Below, in pieces: positions 1 through 9,174 of a stretch of 64,000 nt of DNA (the stretch's first letter is position 1; every line of letters starts with the position of its first letter). The notes beneath the pieces were generated by a model that worked only from the letters and a program-made list of their open reading frames with translations, was not told the origin of the DNA and did no database searches. The position numbers and the translations under genes are program-made. The stretch covers positions 620,001 to 684,000 of the forward strand of contig JAEWCZ010000066.1 of the NCBI GenBank assembly GCA_023390335.1. The letters run 5' to 3'. The DNA is from Bacillota bacterium. Its GTDB lineage: Bacteria > Bacillota > Clostridia > Acetivibrionales > DSM-1351.

Positions 1-32
1 TTGAAATGTTAGTGATGAAATTAACCTACTAA
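1..32 (+). other. Possible 3' tail of an upstream gene (nifH expected)
   Basis: One frame is open from the window edge to a TAA at 30-32; the other two + frames stop at once or within four codons. Clostridial and methanogen nif operons place nifH directly before nifI1, so the end of nifH would fit here. Ten codons are too few to identify a protein, so this rests on gene order. Confidence 0.2.
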
Positions 33-53
33 TAAGGAAAGGCGGATGAAATT

Positions 54-380
54 ATGATATTGGTAAGAGCTATTATCAGACCTGAAAGAACAGGTGTAGT
101 GCTTTCAGAATTGCTGGCGGCAGGCTTTCCCGCAGTAACCAAAATGGATGTATACGGAAGAGGAAAGCAAAAGGGAATTGTCATAGGGGATATCCAATAT
201 GATGAGATACCAAAAGAGATGCTATTAATTGTTGTAAATGATGAAGACAAGGAAGATGTTGTTAAAATAATCATGAGAAATGCACGTACAGGAGAAAAAG
301 GAAACTTTGGTGATGGAAGAATATTTATCAGTGAAGTTCTGGATGCATATACCATCAGTACTGCAAAACAAGGCTTATAG
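54..380 (+). CDS. nifI1: Nitrogen regulatory PII-type protein NifI1
   Basis: A 108-residue PII (GlnB) family protein. It carries the family's N-terminal strand (MILVRAIIRPER), a T-loop segment around YGRGKQKG (residues 35-42), and the C-terminal strand with TGEKGNFGDGRIF (about 82-94). NifI1 and NifI2 form a hetero-complex that senses 2-oxoglutarate, ATP and ADP and switches MoFe protein off when ammonium is available. That role is known from methanogens and inferred here from sequence and position. The T-loop lacks the classic GlnB uridylylation tyrosine context, as expected for the NifI branch. It is followed after 12 bases by nifI2 in the same operon. Confidence 0.93.
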   Translation: MILVRAIIRPERTGVVLSELLAAGFPAVTKMDVYGRGKQKGIVIGDIQYDEIPKEMLLIVVNDEDKEDVVKIIMRNARTGEKGNFGDGRIFISEVLDAYTISTAKQGL

Positions 381-392
381 GAGGTGTTGCTT

Positions 393-767
393 ATGAAAGA
401 GGTTATGGCTTTTATCCGTACCAACAAAGTTAACAGAACCAAGGAAGCACTTGCCAATGCCGGTTTTCCGGCCTTCTCCTGCAGGCCTTGCCTTGGGAGA
501 GGTAAAAAAAGCCTTGATGCAACCGTTTTAAACTATATTATGGAAGCCGGAGAATTGCCTGTATCCAACGCCGGTGAAGCATTTACAGAGACGGCGAGGC
601 TGATTCCCAAGAGGTTCTTTTCATTAGTTGTAGATGACGAACAGGTGGATTTGGCGGTAAAAACTATTATTAACGTAAACCAGACCGGGAATCCCGGAGA
701 TGGCAAAATATTCGTAATACCTATTCAGGAAACTTATAAGGTTAGAACTGGTGAAAACCTACTTTAA
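393..767 (+). CDS. nifI2: Nitrogen regulatory PII-type protein NifI2
   Basis: A 124-residue PII-family protein, partner of NifI1. The ATG at 393 is preferred over an in-frame GTG at 384 because GGAGG at 380-384 sits eight bases before it and would overlap the GTG. The sequence has the NifI2 features CRPCLGRGKK (about 29-38), a longer T-loop region (residues 40-70) and the C-terminal TGNPGDGKIF motif. NifI2 is thought to contact the nitrogenase MoFe protein in the inhibitory complex. It lies 19 bases before nifD, so regulator and target are probably translated from one mRNA. Confidence 0.93.
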   Translation: MKEVMAFIRTNKVNRTKEALANAGFPAFSCRPCLGRGKKSLDATVLNYIMEAGELPVSNAGEAFTETARLIPKRFFSLVVDDEQVDLAVKTIINVNQTGNPGDGKIFVIPIQETYKVRTGENLL

Positions 768-786
768 ATGACAGGTGGTGAGACAA

Positions 787-2379
787 ATGAATGTAAGAAA
801 TATTGTATTGGACAAATATAGTGCAAAAGTTTACAAAAATAGAAAAGAACACATTATGGAAGTTACTGAGGAAACTAGTAGTCAACCAATAGCAGCAAAC
901 AGCCGTACCGTACCCGGAATTATAACAAACAGAGGATGCTGTTATGCAGGTTGTAAAGGCGTTGTTCTCGGGCCTTTGAAGGATGTTCTTGTATTAACAC
1001 ACGGGCCTATCGGCTGTGGCTTTTATTCATGGGGAACCAGAAGAAACAAAGCAAAAACCGAAGACGGAAGAAATTTTATTGAATATTGTTTTTCTACCGA
1101 CCTTCAGGAGCCTGACATAGTTTTCGGCGGTGAAAAAAAGCTGAGACAGGCGATAAAAGAAGCGGTTGAGATTTTTCATCCAAAATGTCTTATGATATGC
1201 TCTACCTGTCCTGTAGGACTTATTGGAGACGACATACATGCAGTTGCAGCTGAAACAGAGCAACTGTACGGAATAAGTTGTATGGCATTCAGTTGTGAGG
1301 GATACAAGGGTGTAAGCCAGAGTGGCGGTCACCATATTGCCAATAACACGCTCATGAAAAAAATTATAGGAACAAATGATACGCCTCCTAAAAATAAATA
1401 TTCCGTAAACCTCCTTGGGGAATATAACATAGGCGGGGACGGCTGGGAAGTTGAAAGAATAATGAAGCGTATCGGCTACGATGTAATATCAGTATTCACC
1501 GGAGATGGCAGTTTTGAAGCTATTCAGAATTCTCACATGGCAAACCTCAATCTTGTGCAATGTCACCGTTCAATTAACTATATAGCTGAAATGATGAAAA
1601 CAAAATACGGTGTGGATTGGATTAAAGTAAACTTTATTGGAATAAAATCAACCATTCAATCTCTACGAGATATGGCAGCATACTTTGGAGATAAAGAGCT
1701 TGCAGAACGGACGGAAGAAGTTATAGACGACGAACTTGCAAACATTGCAGAAGAGAAGGAATACTACTACTCGAAGCTTAAAGGTAAAACAGCTGCTCTC
1801 TATGTGGGAGGGTCAAGGTCACATCATTATCAGCTGTTACTTTCAGACTTTGGTGTTTCAACAATCCTTGCAGGTTATGAATTTGCTCACAGGGACGACT
1901 ATGAAGGAAGAGAAGTAATTCCTACCATAAAAGAAGATGCCGACAGCAAAAATATAGAACACCTCAATGTAGAAAAAGACGACAAAAAATATCATGCATA
2001 CCTTACTGACGAACAATATGAACTCTTGAAAACAAAAATTCCTTTAGAAGATTATACAGGTATGATAAGGCATATGGAAAATGGCAGTATCGTAGTTGAC
2101 GATTTGAACCAGTTTGAGACTGACGAGTTCTTGAAACTGTTGAAGCCTGACATATTTTTCTCTGGAATAAAGGATAAATACTCACTTCAAAAGTCAGGAG
2201 TTCTGGCAAGGCAGCTTCATTCCTATGACTACAGCGGCCCATATGCAGGGTTCAGAGGCTCCATCAATTTTGCAAAAGATATAACAATGGGACTGTATAC
2301 CCCAGCCTGGGGATTTGTTACACCACCATGGAAAAACAGATCAACACTCAAAGCTTCATTAGCAGGAGGTGAAGAATAA
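787..2379 (+). CDS. nifD: Nitrogenase MoFe protein alpha chain NifD
   Basis: Alpha subunit of dinitrogenase, which holds FeMo-cofactor and half of the P-cluster. The start at 787 follows AGGTGGTGA; the GTGs at 775 and 778 lie inside that ribosome binding site. P-cluster cysteines are visible at residues 51/52 (GCCYAGCKG), 77 (GPIGCGFYSW) and 141 (TCPVGLIGDD). The cofactor pocket is intact: Q178 and H182 in GVSQSGGHH, C259 in LVQCHRS (the FeMo-co iron ligand) and H478 in HSYDYSGPY (the Mo ligand). The length of 530 residues, with an extra internal block around 370-420, matches the long clostridial NifD type described for C. pasteurianum. This is Mo-type, not VnfD or AnfD, judging from the neighbours nifK, nifE and nifN. 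Its stop overlaps the nifK start (TAATG). Confidence 0.97.
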   Translation: MNVRNIVLDKYSAKVYKNRKEHIMEVTEETSSQPIAANSRTVPGIITNRGCCYAGCKGVVLGPLKDVLVLTHGPIGCGFYSWGTRRNKAKTEDGRNFIEYCFSTDLQEPDIVFGGEKKLRQAIKEAVEIFHPKCLMICSTCPVGLIGDDIHAVAAETEQLYGISCMAFSCEGYKGVSQSGGHHIANNTLMKKIIGTNDTPPKNKYSVNLLGEYNIGGDGWEVERIMKRIGYDVISVFTGDGSFEAIQNSHMANLNLVQCHRSINYIAEMMKTKYGVDWIKVNFIGIKSTIQSLRDMAAYFGDKELAERTEEVIDDELANIAEEKEYYYSKLKGKTAALYVGGSRSHHYQLLLSDFGVSTILAGYEFAHRDDYEGREVIPTIKEDADSKNIEHLNVEKDDKKYHAYLTDEQYELLKTKIPLEDYTGMIRHMENGSIVVDDLNQFETDEFLKLLKPDIFFSGIKDKYSLQKSGVLARQLHSYDYSGPYAGFRGSINFAKDITMGLYTPAWGFVTPPWKNRSTLKASLAGGEE

Positions 2380-3743
2380 TGCTTACAATGACTCCGAAAG
2401 AAATATCAGAACGCAGTAGCTTAAGAATAAATCCGTGTAAAACATGTCAGCCGGTTGGTGCAATGTATGCAGCACTTGGAGTACACAACTGTATGCCTCA
2501 TAGCCACGGCTCACAGGGATGTGCCTCCTACCACAGAACATTTTTGTCAAGGCATTTCAAGGAACCTGCAATGTCATCTACAAGCTCATTTACAGAAGGC
2601 GCTTCGGTATTTGGCGGCGGAAGCAATCTAAAAACAGGTGTAAAAAATGTATTTGATATATACAATCCCGATATTATCGCAGTACACACTACCTGTCTTA
2701 GTGAAACAATAGGAGATGACCTGACTGCATTTATTCAGGATATTGATATACCCGATGGAAAATACGTTGTTCATACAAACACACCAAGCTATGTAGGTTC
2801 CCACATAAACGGATTTTATAACATGATGGCAGGTTTTATCAACTATATGGCAGAGTCCACAGGACAGTCAAACGGCAAAACCGCTATTTTCCCCGGTTTT
2901 GTGAATCCCGGTGACATCAGGGAATTAAAAAGAATACTAAAGCTTATGAAAGTACCTTTTACAATGTTCCCGGATCAGAGCGGTGTAATGGATGCTCCAA
3001 TGACAGGTAACTATGAAATGTATCCCAAGGGCGGAACGACCATACCTGAAATAATCGGTCTGGGTGACTGTGAAAAGGTTTTAGCACTAGGTGAACTCAC
3101 AAGCGAGGAGCCGGCAAATGTATTGGAAAGAAAGTGTAAGGTTCCATACTCTCTGATGCAGCTGCCAATAGGTATTGAAGCTACAGACAAATTTGTTATG
3201 GAGCTTTCTCAGATAACAAATGAGGAAATTCCTTACGAGCTTGAAGAAGAACGGGGACAATTGGTAGACATAATTTTAGATGCGCATTTCTACTTTCATG
3301 ATAAAACAGTTGCAATATTCGGAGATCCTGATACAGTCCTCGGTCTTACCCGTCTGGTACTAGAAATGGGAATGATTCCTAAGTACGTTCTGACAGGGAC
3401 GCCCGGTGAAGCATTTGTAAAGCTTGCAAACAATCTTTTTGAACAATACGGTGTAACTGATTGCACTGCAAAAGCTTCAGGAGACTTGTTTGAACTTCAT
3501 CAATGGATAAAGAACGAAAAGGTTGATCTGCTCCTTGGCACATCTTATGGTAAACAAATAGCAAAGGCTGAAGACATACCATTTGTCCGTGCAGGCTTTC
3601 CGGTACTTGACAGATATGCTCATTCATATGCACCAATTTTAGGCTATAAAGGAGCATTGAGACTTGTTGAAATAATAGCAGGAGCTTTGATGGACAGACA
3701 GGACAGGGATGCAAGTGATGAGGAATTTGAAGTAGTTATGTAG
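2379..3743 (+). CDS. nifK: Nitrogenase MoFe protein beta chain NifK
   Basis: Beta subunit of dinitrogenase, 454 residues. It is shorter at the N-terminus than the proteobacterial enzyme, as is usual in clostridia. P-cluster ligands are seen at C23 (CKTCQPVGA), C48 (HGSQGCASY) and C106 (HTTCLSETIGDD). The start shares one base with the nifD stop and has AGGAGG nine bases upstream, so production is translationally coupled to the alpha subunit. An alternative ATG three codons in (2388) is less well placed. NifD and NifK form the alpha2beta2 tetramer that accepts electrons from NifH. Confidence 0.97.
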   Translation: MLTMTPKEISERSSLRINPCKTCQPVGAMYAALGVHNCMPHSHGSQGCASYHRTFLSRHFKEPAMSSTSSFTEGASVFGGGSNLKTGVKNVFDIYNPDIIAVHTTCLSETIGDDLTAFIQDIDIPDGKYVVHTNTPSYVGSHINGFYNMMAGFINYMAESTGQSNGKTAIFPGFVNPGDIRELKRILKLMKVPFTMFPDQSGVMDAPMTGNYEMYPKGGTTIPEIIGLGDCEKVLALGELTSEEPANVLERKCKVPYSLMQLPIGIEATDKFVMELSQITNEEIPYELEEERGQLVDIILDAHFYFHDKTVAIFGDPDTVLGLTRLVLEMGMIPKYVLTGTPGEAFVKLANNLFEQYGVTDCTAKASGDLFELHQWIKNEKVDLLLGTSYGKQIAKAEDIPFVRAGFPVLDRYAHSYAPILGYKGALRLVEIIAGALMDRQDRDASDEEFEVVM

Positions 3744-3783
3744 GCAAGATAAACTAAAACCTTTGGAAAAGGGGGCGGAAATA

Positions 3784-5130
3784 ATGACAGAGTCACTTAT
3801 ATTGGATGAAAGAAAAGACTTTATAAAATACGGATTTGAAAAATCCGGAACAACAGCTATCAAATGTGAAAGCAACAGCGTATCGGGAGCCGTAAGCCAG
3901 AGGGCGTGTGTATACTGCGGAGCAAGAGTAGTGCTGAACCCAATTACCGACGCATTTCATATTGTCCACGGTCCCATAGGATGTGCCAGTTATACCTGGG
4001 ATATCCGGGGAAGCCTTACAAGTGGAAGCGACCTTTACAGAAACAGCTTTTCAACAGACTTAACAGAACAGGATATTGTTTTCGGAGGCGAAAAAAAGCT
4101 GAGTGCTGCCATTGATGAAGTTGTTCTAAAACATAATCCAAAAGTGATCTTTGTCTATGCCACATGCATTGTGGGTGTTATAGGTGATGACGTAGAAGCC
4201 GTGTGCAGACATGCAGAAAAGAAACATGGAACAAGGGTCATCCCGGTGAAGTCCCCCGGATTCTCAGGTAACAAATCTTATGGTTACAAAATGGCGTGTA
4301 ATGCCATTTTGGAGCTATTGAGGCCTCACAGCAATATTCCCAAAACACATGGAGTCAATATCCTTGGAGATTTCAACCTTGCCGGTGAAATGTGGATAAT
4401 AAAAAACTACCTTAATAAAATAGGTATTCCCGTAGTATCAACAATTACCGGGGATGCCGGCTACGACAATCTTATAAAGGCACCTTCGGCAGGGCTGAAT
4501 CTGGTACAGTGTGCAGGTTCAATGACTTATTTATCAAAAAAGATGGAAGCTGAAATGAATATTCCCTTTATAAAGGTCAGTTTTTTCGGAGTAGAGGACA
4601 CAACACAATCCTTAATCAGAATAGCAGAAGCAATAGGAACTGAAGAAAATATAAAAAAAGCTAAACAATTTACGCAGGCGGAAACTGACAGACTAAAACC
4701 GTTATTGGAAAAATACAGAAGTCGTCTGGAAGGAAAAAAAGCAGCAATTTATGTAGGTGGGGGCTTTAAGGCAATTTCTCTTATAAGACAGTTCAACCAG
4801 ATGGGAATTGAAACAGTTGTTGTTGGAACACAAACGGGAAAACCTGAGGAATATGAGATTATTACAAATCTGGTTAGCGAAAATGCTGTAATTCTGGATG
4901 ATGCAAACCCTGCCGAGCTTGAAGCCTTTATGAAGGAGAAGGATGCAGATATTCTGGTAGGTGGTGTTAAGGAAAGGCCCTTAGCCTATAAACTTGGGAT
5001 TGCATTTTGTGATCACAACCATGAGAGAAAACACGCACTTGCCGGATATGAGGGAGTAGTTAATTTTACTAAGGAAATAAACCTGTCAATGAACAGTCCT
5101 GTATGGGAGTACATTAAACAGGAAGTTTAA
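3784..5130 (+). CDS. nifE: Nitrogenase cofactor scaffold subunit NifE
   Basis: A 448-residue NifD paralogue that forms the NifEN scaffold, where the NifB-co precursor matures to FeMo-co. Conserved cysteines are at 42 and 45 (ACVYCGARVV), 67 (GPIGCASYTW) and 128 (YATCIVGVIGDD). The Gln and His pair of the NifD active site is absent; the corresponding segment reads SPGFSGNKSYGYK, as expected for NifE. The ATG at 3784 follows GGGGGCGG; an upstream TTG at 3763 has no comparable site. It lies between nifK and the nifN-B fusion, eight bases from the next possible start. Confidence 0.95.
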   Translation: MTESLILDERKDFIKYGFEKSGTTAIKCESNSVSGAVSQRACVYCGARVVLNPITDAFHIVHGPIGCASYTWDIRGSLTSGSDLYRNSFSTDLTEQDIVFGGEKKLSAAIDEVVLKHNPKVIFVYATCIVGVIGDDVEAVCRHAEKKHGTRVIPVKSPGFSGNKSYGYKMACNAILELLRPHSNIPKTHGVNILGDFNLAGEMWIIKNYLNKIGIPVVSTITGDAGYDNLIKAPSAGLNLVQCAGSMTYLSKKMEAEMNIPFIKVSFFGVEDTTQSLIRIAEAIGTEENIKKAKQFTQAETDRLKPLLEKYRSRLEGKKAAIYVGGGFKAISLIRQFNQMGIETVVVGTQTGKPEEYEIITNLVSENAVILDDANPAELEAFMKEKDADILVGGVKERPLAYKLGIAFCDHNHERKHALAGYEGVVNFTKEINLSMNSPVWEYIKQEV

Positions 5131-5155
5131 TTTTAAAATGAAAGGGGTGAGAAGT

Positions 5156-7813
5156 ATGAGTAAAAATCTGGTAAACCTAACTGTAAATCCATGTAAAATG
5201 TGTATGCCAATGGGAACCGTAAGCGCTTTCTACGGAATAAAGAAATGTATGACAATACTTCATGGATCCCAAGGCTGCAGTACCTATATAAGAAGACATA
5301 TGGCAACTCACTATAACGAACCGGTAGATATCGCGTCTTCATCACTTACAGAGGAAGGAACTGTTTTTGGCGGTGAGAGTAATCTCATAAAAGGACTTGA
5401 AAACATGATAGCTCTGTATAACCCTGAAATTATAGGAGTAGCAACGACCTGTTTGGCTGAAACCATTGGCGAGGATATCAACAGAATAATTAATGAATTT
5501 TATGAAAAACATCCTGAAGCAAATGTCAAAATAATTCCCGTATCCTCGGCAGGTTACTCGGGAACACAGTATGAAGGGTTTTTCAAAGCACTTAGAGCTA
5601 TTGTTGAAAATGTAGAAATGGACATTAAAAAAAATAACAAGGTAAATATTATAACAGGGCTTATTTCTCCTGCTGACACCCGCTATTTAAAGAAATTACT
5701 GGACTCCATGAAAATAGATTATACATTGCTTCCCGACATCTCTGATAATCTTGATGGAGAGTATAAAAAGGAATATAACAGACTGCCGGAGGGGGGAACC
5801 TCTATTGAAGAAATTTCATTTATGGGCGGTGCTAAGCTGACAATAGAGCTTTCTACCTTTATCAAGGGAGAAGACTCTCCTGCGGAATATTTATATGAAG
5901 CCTATGGCGTGCCATATGTGAGATGCAGTCTCCCGGTTGGACTGCGGGATACCGATATGTTTATCCGTCAGCTTGTAAAGGCTGGAGGCACTATGAGTGC
6001 TGAAATTAAAAAAGAGCGAGGAAGATATCTGGATTCCATAATAGATTCACATAAATACAACGGCGAAGGCAGAGCAGTGATTTTTGGAGAACCGGATTTT
6101 GTATACTCAGCAGTAAGATTGTGTGCTGAAAACGGAATTATGCCTGTAGTAACTGCCACCGGGTCAAAATGCAGTTCTTTGAGCAATTTGTTAATAGACG
6201 AGATACAAAAGGCCTCCGATTATGCATTTGTTGAAGAATATAAAATAATTGATGATTGTGATTTTGATACAATCGAGAAATATGCTTTAGAATTTGGTGC
6301 CAACGTAATGATAGGAAGCTCAGACGGCAGGCGAATCGAAGAAAAACACAAACTCCCCCTTGTGAGATGTGCATTTCCCATCCACGACAATATTGGAGGA
6401 CAGCGGGTTAGAGTACTGGGGTATGAAGGCTCAATAACTTTACTTGATAGAATTACAAATGCACTACTAACCCAAAAGGAGCACAGTTTCCGCAGTTCTC
6501 TATACAATAAGTATTACAAGGGAAACAATGAAATAAAGTCAAATACGGTGAAGGCCGTATTACATGAGGAATCACCTTCGGAGGATAAGAAAACTGCAAA
6601 TTTAAAAAAATCCGCTACACATCCATGCTTTAACGGCTGCGGCACCGGGTATGCCAGAATGCATCTTCCCGTGGCTCCAAAATGTAATATACAATGCAAC
6701 TACTGTGTCAGAAAATATGACTGTCCAAATGAAAGTAGACCCGGAGTTACAACTGAAATTTTATCACCGGAGCAGGCACTTGAGAAATATAAAATAGTAA
6801 AGCAAAAGATGCCGAACCTTAGCGTGGTAGGTATTGCAGGGCCGGGAGATTCTCTGGCAGACTTTGAAAACACCAGAAAAACACTTTCGCTTATAAAAGG
6901 TTTTGATCCACAAGTAACCTTCTGCCTATCTACAAACGGACTGATGTTGCCAATATATGCAGAAGAACTAGTAAGGCTTGGGGTATCTCACGTAACAGTT
7001 ACTATGAATGCTGTAAATGCAACAGTAGGAGCAAAAATATATAAACATATTGATTACATGGGTAACAGATATTTTGGAGAGGTTGGGGCAGCAATTCTTA
7101 TGGCAAACCAGATGGCAGGACTTAAAAAGCTATCGGCTCTTGGTGTCGTATGCAAAGTGAATGTAGTTATGCTAAAAGGAATTAATGAATATCATGTACA
7201 ACAGGTGGTTAAGAAGGCAAAGGAACTGGGGTGTGACATTTCAAACATAATGCAGCTTATACCTGTAGCCGGAAGTGCATTTGAAAATATGCCTCTTACA
7301 AGTAACAAGGAGATAATGGAAATGAGAAAAACCTGTGGCAAGATAATGCCACAGATGTACCATTGCCATCAGTGCAGAGCTGATGCCATCGGCACTTTGG
7401 ACAATGACCAGTCAATAGAATTCAGAGGCTGTACATCAGCAAAGGAACAAAAAAGCATGCTTTTTGCAGTTTCTTCAAAAAGCGGTGTCCTTGTAGATCA
7501 GCACTTTGGCCATGCAACAGATTTTTATATATATGAATACACAAATAAGAGCATACGATTTAGGGAAAAGAGGAGTGTTTCAAAGTATTGCGATGGTTCC
7601 GAAAGCTGTGACGGAATGGGCGGGGGTAAAGGAAATAAAGAAAGCAAAATGGATGCCATTCTTGAGGCTGTCAAGGACTGTAACGGTGTAGTGGCAATGA
7701 GAATTGGAGAAGCGCCTAAGCAGAAGCTTAAAGAAAAATCAATCGAAATCTTTACAACCTATGACAGAATAGAGGATGCCGTTATAAAAGCGGCAGAAAC
7801 GCTTTGTGTCTAG
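5156..7813 (+). CDS. nifN-B: NifN-NifB-NifX-like three-part fusion, FeMo-co biosynthesis
   Basis: An 885-residue fusion protein. Residues 1 to about 450 are NifN, the NifK-like half of the scaffold, with C13/C16, C41 in HGSQGCSTY and C99 in ATTCLAETIGED. A charged linker (about 450-487) leads to a NifB radical-SAM domain beginning HPCFNGCG, with the iron-sulfur motif CNIQCNYC (C510, C514, C517). From about 768 to the end there is a NifX/NafY-like cofactor-binding domain (DQHFGHATDFYIYE). NifB makes the 8Fe-9S-carbide NifB-co, which is handed to NifEN, so the fusion places successive steps on one chain. NifN-B fusion is established in C. pasteurianum. The start at 5156 has GGGGTGA just upstream; the ATG at 5138 lies before that site. 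Confidence 0.95.
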   Translation: MSKNLVNLTVNPCKMCMPMGTVSAFYGIKKCMTILHGSQGCSTYIRRHMATHYNEPVDIASSSLTEEGTVFGGESNLIKGLENMIALYNPEIIGVATTCLAETIGEDINRIINEFYEKHPEANVKIIPVSSAGYSGTQYEGFFKALRAIVENVEMDIKKNNKVNIITGLISPADTRYLKKLLDSMKIDYTLLPDISDNLDGEYKKEYNRLPEGGTSIEEISFMGGAKLTIELSTFIKGEDSPAEYLYEAYGVPYVRCSLPVGLRDTDMFIRQLVKAGGTMSAEIKKERGRYLDSIIDSHKYNGEGRAVIFGEPDFVYSAVRLCAENGIMPVVTATGSKCSSLSNLLIDEIQKASDYAFVEEYKIIDDCDFDTIEKYALEFGANVMIGSSDGRRIEEKHKLPLVRCAFPIHDNIGGQRVRVLGYEGSITLLDRITNALLTQKEHSFRSSLYNKYYKGNNEIKSNTVKAVLHEESPSEDKKTANLKKSATHPCFNGCGTGYARMHLPVAPKCNIQCNYCVRKYDCPNESRPGVTTEILSPEQALEKYKIVKQKMPNLSVVGIAGPGDSLADFENTRKTLSLIKGFDPQVTFCLSTNGLMLPIYAEELVRLGVSHVTVTMNAVNATVGAKIYKHIDYMGNRYFGEVGAAILMANQMAGLKKLSALGVVCKVNVVMLKGINEYHVQQVVKKAKELGCDISNIMQLIPVAGSAFENMPLTSNKEIMEMRKTCGKIMPQMYHCHQCRADAIGTLDNDQSIEFRGCTSAKEQKSMLFAVSSKSGVLVDQHFGHATDFYIYEYTNKSIRFREKRSVSKYCDGSESCDGMGGGKGNKESKMDAILEAVKDCNGVVAMRIGEAPKQKLKEKSIEIFTTYDRIEDAVIKAAETLCV

Positions 7814-7840
7814 TATGCTTTTAGTGAAAGAGAGGTTTTT

Positions 7841-8149
7841 ATGGTAAATCCGAAATATCATGTGTTTGTATGTGCAAGCTGTAGAATTAATGGAACACAG
7901 AAGGGCTTTTGTCACTCAAAGGGAAGCGTTGCACTTATACAAAAATTTATGGAAGAAATAGATGATAATGACTTGACGGGAGAAGTCATGGTAACAAATA
8001 CAGGCTGCTTTGGAATATGTGATAAGGGGCCTATTGTGGTAATATACCCGGAGGGAACCTGGTACGGAAATGTTACGGAAGACGATGTTGAAACTATAGT
8101 AGAACAGCATCTTGTTGGAGGAGAGAAGGTTAAAGAACTGATAATATAA
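7841..8149 (+). CDS. Thioredoxin-fold [2Fe-2S] ferredoxin
   Basis: A 102-residue ferredoxin of the C. pasteurianum [2Fe-2S] type, equal in length to that protein. Cysteines stand at 11, 14, 24, 56 and 60 (VCASC, FCHS, TGCFGIC), the same positions as in the pasteurianum protein, where 11, 56, 60 and 24 are the natural ligands and 14 lies in a mobile loop. The GPIVVIYPEGTWYGNV segment is a family hallmark. The pasteurianum protein interacts with MoFe protein; its electron-transfer role in nitrogen fixation is suggested rather than proven. Its position between nifB and nifV supports a nif role. Confidence 0.9.
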   Translation: MVNPKYHVFVCASCRINGTQKGFCHSKGSVALIQKFMEEIDDNDLTGEVMVTNTGCFGICDKGPIVVIYPEGTWYGNVTEDDVETIVEQHLVGGEKVKELII

Positions 8150-8187
8150 AACGATGATAAATCCAAAATCTCAGGGGGGAGCTAAAC

Positions 8188-9174
8188 GTGATAAGAATAA
8201 CAGATGTTACACTATGTACGTTGAATTATAAAGCTACCTCGGTACAGAAGATTTCGGAGCTTTACGGTCTGCTCTTGCAAACAGGGATTAACTACATTGA
8301 AATTGATGTTCCTTTATTCGAATTAATTGAAAATGTAGTAGAAAAAGCAAAAACAGTCCTCAGGGTACAATATTCCGATGAAATTGATTCATTTCCCGGG
8401 TTTGCGGGATATATAAGCCGTTTTGGCAGTTTAGAAACCTTCCATTATTCAATATCCGAAATTCAGGTTAACGATATAAGAGAATTAAATCAAACAACTA
8501 AATATACCAACATTAAAAATGTCAGAATTATTGGGCTTGATGACCTTTTGATACACGATTATGTTAATACATTCGATAAAATTAAAGGAATATTCAGCGG
8601 CAGGTTGGAATTTTGCCCACAAAACAGGTATTTTTGTGCGACTGCACTTGCGACTGAATGGATTTTAAATGATGGAGAGAACGTTGTGACAAGCTTTTCA
8701 GGAGCCGGCGGATTTGCCGCACTTGAGGAATTATTAATGATACTGCGTATTGCAAAACGTCACAAGCCCAATATGAATTTAGCAGTATTCCGTAAAATAA
8801 AAGAACTTTATGAGGAATTAACAGGGTACCAGATAGCGGGAAACAAGGCTATAATAGGAGACCATATATTCGATGTTGAGTCAGGAATCCATGTGGACGG
8901 CATACTTAAAAAAGGTTCCAATTATGAGCCTTTTGAGCCTTCGGTGGTAGGAATGTCAAGAAATATAGTAATAGGAAAGCATTCAGGAAAATCCGCTGTT
9001 GAAATGAAACTAAAAGAATATGGGATGAGCCCGGAGGCCGAAAAAATCCCTTTACTACTTTCGAGAATACGTCAGGAAAGTATATGTTTAGGAAGAGGCC
9101 TTAATGACAAGGAATTTGTTGCAATTGCAAACGACAGCCTAGAGCCGAAGGGAGTTGATATATGTGAAGGTTAA
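8188..9174 (+). CDS. nifV-omega: Homocitrate synthase omega subunit NifV-omega
   Basis: A 328-residue LeuA/NifV family protein carrying the regulatory, C-terminal half. It has SGAGGFAALEELL, then DVESGIHVDGILKKG (about 235-250) and IGKHSGKSA (about 263-271), which belong to the communication domain of isopropylmalate-type synthases. Its N-terminus resembles the TIM barrel but has VTLCTLNYKA where the catalytic DTTLRDGEQ motif should be, so it cannot bind the divalent metal in the normal way. The missing motif is on the next gene. In C. pasteurianum homocitrate synthase is likewise split into omega and alpha genes in this order. The start is GTG at 8188 after GGGGGGAG. The last bases overlap nifV-alpha. 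Confidence 0.85.
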   Translation: MIRITDVTLCTLNYKATSVQKISELYGLLLQTGINYIEIDVPLFELIENVVEKAKTVLRVQYSDEIDSFPGFAGYISRFGSLETFHYSISEIQVNDIRELNQTTKYTNIKNVRIIGLDDLLIHDYVNTFDKIKGIFSGRLEFCPQNRYFCATALATEWILNDGENVVTSFSGAGGFAALEELLMILRIAKRHKPNMNLAVFRKIKELYEELTGYQIAGNKAIIGDHIFDVESGIHVDGILKKGSNYEPFEPSVVGMSRNIVIGKHSGKSAVEMKLKEYGMSPEAEKIPLLLSRIRQESICLGRGLNDKEFVAIANDSLEPKGVDICEG

